DNA of 64,000 nt, from assembly GCF_002217755.1 (NCBI RefSeq), contig NZ_BCFL01000020.1:491774-555773 (forward strand), written 5' to 3'. The notes under the pieces are model-generated. The model saw only the letters and a list, made by a program, of their open reading frames with translations. It was not told the origin of the DNA and searched no databases. The position numbers and the translations under genes were made by a program. The stretch comes from Streptomyces hyaluromycini (lineage in GTDB: Bacteria; Actinomycetota; Actinomycetes; Streptomycetales; Streptomycetaceae). Below are positions 58,960 through 64,000 of the stretch, one piece after another. Position 1 is the first letter of the stretch; every line of letters begins with the position of its first letter.

Positions 58960-60420
58960 TTGTTGCACACACCCACCGACGAACAGGCCCACGCCGTCGA
59001 CGCTTTCCGGGCCGGTCACCATCTCGTCCTGCAGGCCGGCGCCGGAACGGGAAAGACCAGCACGCTCACCCAGCTCGCCGCCAGCACCCTCAGCCGCGGC
59101 CGCTATCTCGCCTTCAACAAGGACATCGCACGCGATGCCGCCGCCCGCTTCCCCCGCACCGTACAGTGCAAGACCGCCCACGCCACCGCCTACGCCGCCC
59201 TCGGCCACCGCTACACACACCGGCTCAACAGCCCCCGCCAGCCGGCCTGGAAGACCGGCCAGGCACTCGGCATCACCCGCCCGCTGCGCATCGGCGACCA
59301 CGAGATCAGCCCCCGGACGCTCTCCCACACCGTGCTGCGCACCGTCACCCGCTACTGCTACTCCGCCGACCACACCCTGTCCCGCCACCATGTGCCGCAG
59401 CTGCGCGGCCTGAACACGGACGGCGAACACGCCCAACTCGCCCACGACGTCATGCCGTTCGCCCTCAAAGCCTGGGCCGATCTGCACAACCCAGAGACAG
59501 GTGTGGTCCGCTTCGAGCACGACCACTACCTGAAGATGTGGGCCCTGACCGAGCCGAGGATCGAAGCCGACTTCCTCCTCCTCGACGAGGCTCAGGACAC
59601 CAATCCCGTCCTGGAGGAGGTGTTCGCCGCCCAGCGCCGCCATGCCCAACTCGTCATGGTCGGCGACTCGGCCCAGGCCATCTACGGCTGGCGCGGCGCC
59701 CGGGACGTGATGACCGGTTTCGACGCCACTCCCCTCACCCTCACCCGTTCCTTCCGCTTCGGCCCCTTGATCGCCGAGGAGGCCAACCGGTGGCTCACCC
59801 TCGCCGACGCTCCCATCCGCCTGACCGGCTCCCAGGCCGTTCCCACCGGCGTCGGCGCCCTTGACCGTCCCGACGCGGTGCTGTGCCGCACCAACATCGG
59901 CGCCATGGCCGAGGTCATGCGCCTGCTCGCAGCCGGCCGCCGTGTCGCGCTCACCCGCGGCGGCCAGCAACTGGCCGCACTCGCCATCGCGGCCCGCGAT
60001 CTGAAAGACGGCCGCCGCACCTCCCACCCCGAACTCGTCCTCTTCTCCTCCTGGGGCGAACTGCAGGACTACGCCGCGCACGACCCCGCCGGACGCGATC
60101 TGCAGCCCTTCGTGGACCTCGTCGACACCCACGGCCCGGAAGCCATCCTCACGGCGGTCGTCCAGCTCACCGATGAGAAGTACGCCGACGTGACCGTCTC
60201 CACCGCCCACACCGCGAAGGGCCGCGAATGGCCCACCGTCCAGATCGGCGACGACTTCCCGCCGCCCAAGGACACCGACCAGCACGACGACCAGGGACGC
60301 CCCGTGCCCGAGCCCATCAGTGACACCGACGCCCGCCTCGCCTACGTCGCCGTCACCCGCGCCCGCCACCACCTCGACCTGGGCGGCCTGAGCTGGGTCA
60401 ACGACCTTCCCGCCGCATAG
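58960..60420 (+). CDS. UvrD-like superfamily 1 helicase
   Basis: A 486-residue SF1 helicase: VLQAGAGTGKTSTLTQLAAS (Walker A), FLLLDEAQDTNPVLEEVF (Walker B, DEAQD), MVGDSAQAIYGWRGARDVM (motif III), TLTRSFRFG (motif IV), SSWGELQDY and TAHTAKGREWPTVQIGDDF (motif V), and LAYVAVTRARHHLDL (motif VI). It unwinds DNA 3'-5' or acts in repair or plasmid processing. Start: the TTG at 58960, just after GGAG; a TTG at 58963 is possible. Shorter than UvrD (about 720), so accessory subdomains are reduced. Confidence 0.92.
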   Translation: MLHTPTDEQAHAVDAFRAGHHLVLQAGAGTGKTSTLTQLAASTLSRGRYLAFNKDIARDAAARFPRTVQCKTAHATAYAALGHRYTHRLNSPRQPAWKTGQALGITRPLRIGDHEISPRTLSHTVLRTVTRYCYSADHTLSRHHVPQLRGLNTDGEHAQLAHDVMPFALKAWADLHNPETGVVRFEHDHYLKMWALTEPRIEADFLLLDEAQDTNPVLEEVFAAQRRHAQLVMVGDSAQAIYGWRGARDVMTGFDATPLTLTRSFRFGPLIAEEANRWLTLADAPIRLTGSQAVPTGVGALDRPDAVLCRTNIGAMAEVMRLLAAGRRVALTRGGQQLAALAIAARDLKDGRRTSHPELVLFSSWGELQDYAAHDPAGRDLQPFVDLVDTHGPEAILTAVVQLTDEKYADVTVSTAHTAKGREWPTVQIGDDFPPPKDTDQHDDQGRPVPEPISDTDARLAYVAVTRARHHLDLGGLSWVNDLPAA

Positions 60421-60620
60421 AGACAGAGCGCGGCCGAGGTCTTCCTGCTTGAGCATCCAGTCTTGAGGGAGGCGGTGGGGACGCTGGATGCGGCGTACGT
60501 GCCGGGCACCAGGTGCGCGCAAGGCGGTTCAGCAACTCGTGCAGGGCTCTCTCATCCCCATGCCCCTCGCCGATCGAGGCGATGACCGGGTAGGGGCACT
60601 CATCGCTGTTCGCCCTCCTC

Positions 60621-61819
60621 CTACTGCTCCTGTCCTGGAGCGGCTGCGGGACGCATCTCCCCTCTGCGCAGGAGTTCCGGCAGCGTCAGGACGCCGTCGG
60701 CCAGGAGGCGGCGCCCGGAGTCGTCGATCGGCCCGATGACGGTGCCGCTTCCGTCGTCGCGGACGGCCAGCAGATGGGCGGGGTCGGCGGCCGCGTTGTC
60801 CAGGAGATCTGCGCTCTGTGTGATCACGACCACCTGTGTGTTGCGGGAGGCAGCCACGAGGGCGTCGTAGAGGGCACCGAGCATCGGGGGTGCAGAGAGA
60901 TCTCTGGTTCTTCGATGCCGAGGAGTGGGATGTCGCCCTCCAGTACCAACGGCTGGAACAGCGCGGCCAGTACTGCGGTGAGGCGGAGGGTTCCCTCCGA
61001 CAGCGACCGGCGATCGACCCTGGCTTCGTGTCCGTCCGCCCGGAGGAAGCGGCCGGCGACATAAGCGAGGCTGGCTTCGGACACCTCTACGCCGTCCACC
61101 GCGACGGCATTGTCGATCATGGTGGAGAGGTAACCGTCCAGGGCTTCCTTTGCCCAGGGGTACTGCTTACTCAGCTGGGTGAGCACTCGGGCCAGGCGGC
61201 TTCCGCGCTCGCCGAGCATTTGCCCGCTCGCGCTCCTCGAGGTGTCGTCGACATCCCGCAGGACCGGCGTCAGGAACTCGTAGAAGCGCATACGGCCCAG
61301 AGACCGGACGAGTGCGCGCACCTCATGGTTTGCGCGATGGACACGGGCCGGCAGAAGAAAGTCGTCCCCGAAGACAGGCTCGTCCCCGGCCAGGTTCGGG
61401 GCGGACGGTTCGCCTACTGGGGCTCCGTCGATGAGGAGTTCGTCCTTGTGCACCACCGGTAGGGAGGAGTCACCATGCATGGCCCCGATTTCCACTGTGT
61501 AGGCAGCATCGAAGCGGGCGAGGCCGTCGTGCGCGCCGACTTCCATATGGATACGGAAGGAGTGCGCCCGTCGGCCGACTGCGTCACGGTGCAGGACCTC
61601 ATCGAGGCCGCCGCGTGATTCGAGTGCGCGGGCAGGCGAGGTCCGCACAGCATCGCGGACGAACCGGAGAGCGTCGAGGAAGTTCGACTTGCCTGCGGCG
61701 TTCGGGCCGGCCAGGACGGTCAGCGGGCCAAGGTGTACGTCGCAGTAGCCGATGGAGCGGTAGTTCTCGACCCGCAGCCGGGTGAGGAACACGGAGGTCT
61801 GCAGGCGCTCGACGGTCAT
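60621..61819 (-). pseudogene. AAA-family (RecF/OLD-like) ATPase, frameshifted
   Basis: The first frame from the ATG at 61819 has Walker A LTVLAGPNAAGKSNFLDALR and Walker B LLGIEEPEISLHP. At about 60890 the protein moves to another frame, MLGALYDALVAASRNTQVVV, ITQSADLLDNAA. CACCCCCGATG on the coding strand lacks one C; six would restore the frame. With it repaired the protein is 399 residues. The family is an SMC-like ATPase without TOPRIM. The usual partner gene (DUF4276-like) is not seen downstream. Confidence 0.7.
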
Positions 61820-62511
61820 GGCAGTGCCCTCGTTGGGACAGGCTGCTGCATCCAGCGCGGAACAGCATCGGGCAGGGACGCCCTTACGGTGTCTGCGGCA
61901 GGAATCTGCCCCTGGCACCCTGGGCCGGTACTGCTCGTCACAGCAGGCTCCGGCCGCCTGGTACCGCAGCCCGGGCGCTGGAGACTGTCGGGGGCACTGC
62001 TTGGGCGACGCATGTGAGGTACACGCTCGCCATACCTTGCCTGCTGTGAACCACAATCCGTCACCCTATCCAGATTGACCAGGGCCGTTCCGGACCAACA
62101 GCCCGGCCGGCCGCTGGCGGCGCGCACCGGGGCGGGCTGAGCACTGCCCGTATTCGCGCTGCGGGTGGCAGAGGTTGCGTCGCCGCCTGGCTGCCTGCGC
62201 ATCAGGAAGATGCCGCCATACGTCCTGGCAGCCATGTGACGTGGCGCGTACGGCGGTCCCGGTCGCAGTGTCTCCTGGAGGAGCTCGCCAACCACAGCGC
62301 CGGCCGGTGCTGCGAATCCCGAATGCGGCAGGCGTTCACATGCCCTGCGGCCGTGTGGAGGCGCCGGATTACTCCCTCGGGGTGGATATCGCGGCTCGCT
62401 TGTCGGTGCTGATCATTTCTTCGGACGGGCGGCGCATTGGAGCGCGCAGGGCGCATCCCTGGACGTGAGGACCTGACCTGCAGAAACAGTCCACCGCCTA
62501 TTACTCCAGCC
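61820..62511. other. Gene-free stretch before the IS701-type element
   Basis: About 690 bp with no gene I can support. Frames on both strands lack domains. It contains the promoter of the AAA ATPase gene near 61820-61900. Confidence 0.35.
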
Positions 62512-63906
62512 GTAGATCGTGATCTTGCGGGTCCGAGCCGGTCCGGGAGCGAGTGCGGCCACCGTTGATCATCAGTGTGTGAAGACAGAAGATCAGTCGA
62601 TGGCCGCAGGCCACAGCATAGATCCTGCCCGTTGGCAGGACATGTTCGAGGCCCTGATGGGCCGCATCGCGGGACGGTTCGGGCGGGTGGAACCGCGGCG
62701 CCGGGCACGGGAGTTCGTCCTTGGCTTGTTGTCGGACCTACCACGCAAGAACTGCTGGACGCTCGCCGAGCATGCCGGGGATGCGACACCGGACGGCTTG
62801 CAGCATCTGCTGTCCAGGGCGAGGTGGGACGCCGACGCGGTCCGTGACGACCTCCGCGGCTTCGTCATCGAGCAACTTCAGGACGACGACGCGGTGTTGG
62901 TCGTCGATGAGACCGGCGATCTCAAGAAGGGCACCGCCACGGTCGGAGTCCAGCGCCAGTACACCGGCACCGCCGGACGCATCGAGAACAGCCAGGTCGC
63001 CGTCTACCTCGCCTACTCCACCCCGCGCGGCCATGCGGCGATCGACCGGGAACTCTATGTCCCGCGCTCCTGGACCCAGGACGCGTCCCGCTGCCAGGCC
63101 GCCGGGATACCCGAAACCGTGCGCTTCGCCACGAAACCCCCACTCGCCGCCCGCATGATCGGCCGCGCCATGGATGCCGGCATCCTCGTGTCCTGGGTGG
63201 CCGGCGACGAGGTCTACGGAAGCAACCCGCACCTGCGGGCCGCGCTGGAGCAACGGCAGCTCGGCTACGTCCTGGCCGTCGCCTGCGACCACCAGATCAC
63301 TACCCGCGCAGGCAAAATCCGCGCCGACGCACTGGCCAAGATGCTCCCGAAACGGGCCTGGCAGAAGCTTTCCGCCGGGGCCGGAGCCAAGGGGCATCGC
63401 TACTACGACTGGGCCCTGGCCGATACCGCCGACGAGGGGTCCGGCCACTACCATCTGCTCGTCCGCCGCAACCGCAGGAGCGGTGAACTCGCCTTCTACC
63501 GCTGCTACTCGGCGGCCCAAGTGCCCCTGTCCACCTTGGTGAAGGTGGCCGGACGCAGATGGACGGTCGAAGAGACCTTCCAGTCCAGCAAGGGCCTGGC
63601 CGGACTGGACGAGCACCAGGTCAGACGCTGGACGTCCTGGCACCGATGGGTCACCCTCGCGATGCTCGCCCATGCTTTTCTCGCCGCAGCCACCGCCCAC
63701 GAACGCGCTGACACACCGGCTCCGGACGGCCTGGTCCCGTTGACCTGCAACGAGATCCAGCACCTGTTCAGCACACTCGTCACCCGGCCCATCCACGCAG
63801 CCGCACACAGGCTTCGCTGGTCCGCATGGCGACGACGCCACCAGGCCCGATCCCGGGCCAGCCACTACCGGCGGCGAACGGTTGTGAGGTGACGATCACG
63901 ATCTGC
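62512..63906 (+). mobile_element. IS701-family insertion sequence
   Basis: AGATCGTGATC (62514-62524) and GATCACGATCT (63894-63904) form an 11-bp inverted repeat enclosing one transposase gene. The exact edges are uncertain by a few bases. Target duplications are not obvious. Confidence 0.7.
62600..63892 (+). CDS. IS701-family transposase
   Basis: A 430-residue transposase from the ATG at 62600 (GTG at 62579 is possible): WQDMFEALMGRIAGRFGRVE, CWTLAEHAGDATPDGLQHLL, AVLVVDETGDLKKGTATVGV (first Asp), WVAGDEVYGSNPHLRAALEQ (second Asp) and RRWTVEETFQSSKGLAGLDE (Glu). The IS701 family signature is clear and the frame is intact. Confidence 0.95.
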   Translation: MAAGHSIDPARWQDMFEALMGRIAGRFGRVEPRRRAREFVLGLLSDLPRKNCWTLAEHAGDATPDGLQHLLSRARWDADAVRDDLRGFVIEQLQDDDAVLVVDETGDLKKGTATVGVQRQYTGTAGRIENSQVAVYLAYSTPRGHAAIDRELYVPRSWTQDASRCQAAGIPETVRFATKPPLAARMIGRAMDAGILVSWVAGDEVYGSNPHLRAALEQRQLGYVLAVACDHQITTRAGKIRADALAKMLPKRAWQKLSAGAGAKGHRYYDWALADTADEGSGHYHLLVRRNRRSGELAFYRCYSAAQVPLSTLVKVAGRRWTVEETFQSSKGLAGLDEHQVRRWTSWHRWVTLAMLAHAFLAAATAHERADTPAPDGLVPLTCNEIQHLFSTLVTRPIHAAAHRLRWSAWRRRHQARSRASHYRRRTVVR

Positions 63907-63938
63907 TGCACGGGCGGCTGGGGACGCCGTGGAGTTGG

Positions 63939-63978
63939 CTGTCATGGTTGCCGATCCTAGGCTCGGCAACCATGACAG
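63939..63978. repeat. Near-perfect 40-bp palindrome
   Basis: CTGTCATGGTTGCCGA (63939-63954) and TCGGCAACCATGACAG (63963-63978) pair over 16 bp around TCCTAGGC, itself containing CCTAGG. It lies between the IS701 element and the right edge. It could be the end of another mobile element, a terminator or a recombination site. Confidence 0.65.
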
Positions 63979-64000
63979 TTCTGATCACGGTGTGGGGAGC

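Noticed and set aside
58960..61819. Gabija-like pair (OLD-type ATPase plus UvrD-like helicase)
   Set aside because: The genes are convergent, not one operon; the ATPase has no TOPRIM domain and is only about 400 residues; the helicase lacks close GajB features.
1..64000. CRISPR array or a biosynthetic gene cluster
   Set aside because: No regularly spaced repeats and no cas genes; no PKS, NRPS, terpene synthase or lanthipeptide enzymes. The oxidoreductase block lacks any scaffold-forming enzyme.

Overview
The window is high-GC actinobacterial DNA, almost certainly Streptomyces. Most genes use G or C at third codon positions, GTG starts are common, and several families are typical of Streptomyces: an N-terminal zinc-ribbon SCO2400-type protein, a DUF6083-type protein, a secreted SGNH lipase and ATGA/GTGA-coupled gene pairs. 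The dense mix of catabolic genes, regulators, transposases and plasmid-type genes suggests a chromosome arm or a large linear plasmid that has been repeatedly rearranged.

Layout. 0-9.8 kb looks like ordinary chromosomal DNA: an RpiB-like start, an OhrR/MarR regulator divergent from an alpha/beta hydrolase, a CHMI-like isomerase, a 25-residue ORF coupled to a methyltransferase, a Fic protein, a two-component system whose kinase is fused by deletion to an MMPL transporter start, a GDSL lipase, an SCO2400-family protein and an SDR. 9.9-14.4 kb is a plasmid backbone: iteron-like repeats, a strongly structured leader, a replication-type gene split at a C8 run, an HTH gene, ParA, a ParB-like partner and a small paralogue of its C-terminus. 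An insertion sequence (14.44-16.10 kb) with long inverted ends joins this backbone to unrelated DNA.

16.1-24.7 kb carries a TetR gene, a flavoprotein/methyltransferase/XRE-cupin group, an allene-oxide-cyclase-like protein, a DUF1963 protein, an IS5-type transposase and an SDR. 25.0-30.6 kb is a nest of mobile DNA: an ISL3 transposase gene interrupted by a group II intron, its downstream part cut by an IS5-type element, then another IS5/IS427-type element with a probable -1 frameshift.

30.6-53.4 kb is a block of oxidoreductases, hydrolases and regulators. One TetR (30.6 kb) appears to share a palindromic operator with two further promoters, tying hydrolase, SDR, SDR, VOC and DUF427 genes into one regulon. 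It is followed by an esterase, an aldehyde dehydrogenase, an F420-type nitroreductase, AraC, a GMC oxidoreductase and a long minus-strand operon (OYE, SDR, sulfurtransferase, epimerase, LLM oxidoreductase, SDR). The OYE lacks the usual substrate-binding His/Asn pair. A TetR/MFS efflux pair closes the block.

53.4-64 kb returns to accessory DNA: gene remnants, a SLOG/LOG-type nucleotide-binding protein overlapping a small multi-pass membrane protein (a possible sensor-effector pair), a zinc-binding protein divergent from an XRE regulator, a DUF6083-type protein, a UvrD-like helicase, a frameshifted AAA ATPase, an IS701-type element and a near-perfect 40-bp palindrome at the right edge. Three reading-frame breaks fall in C runs, so some 'broken' genes may be sequence errors.
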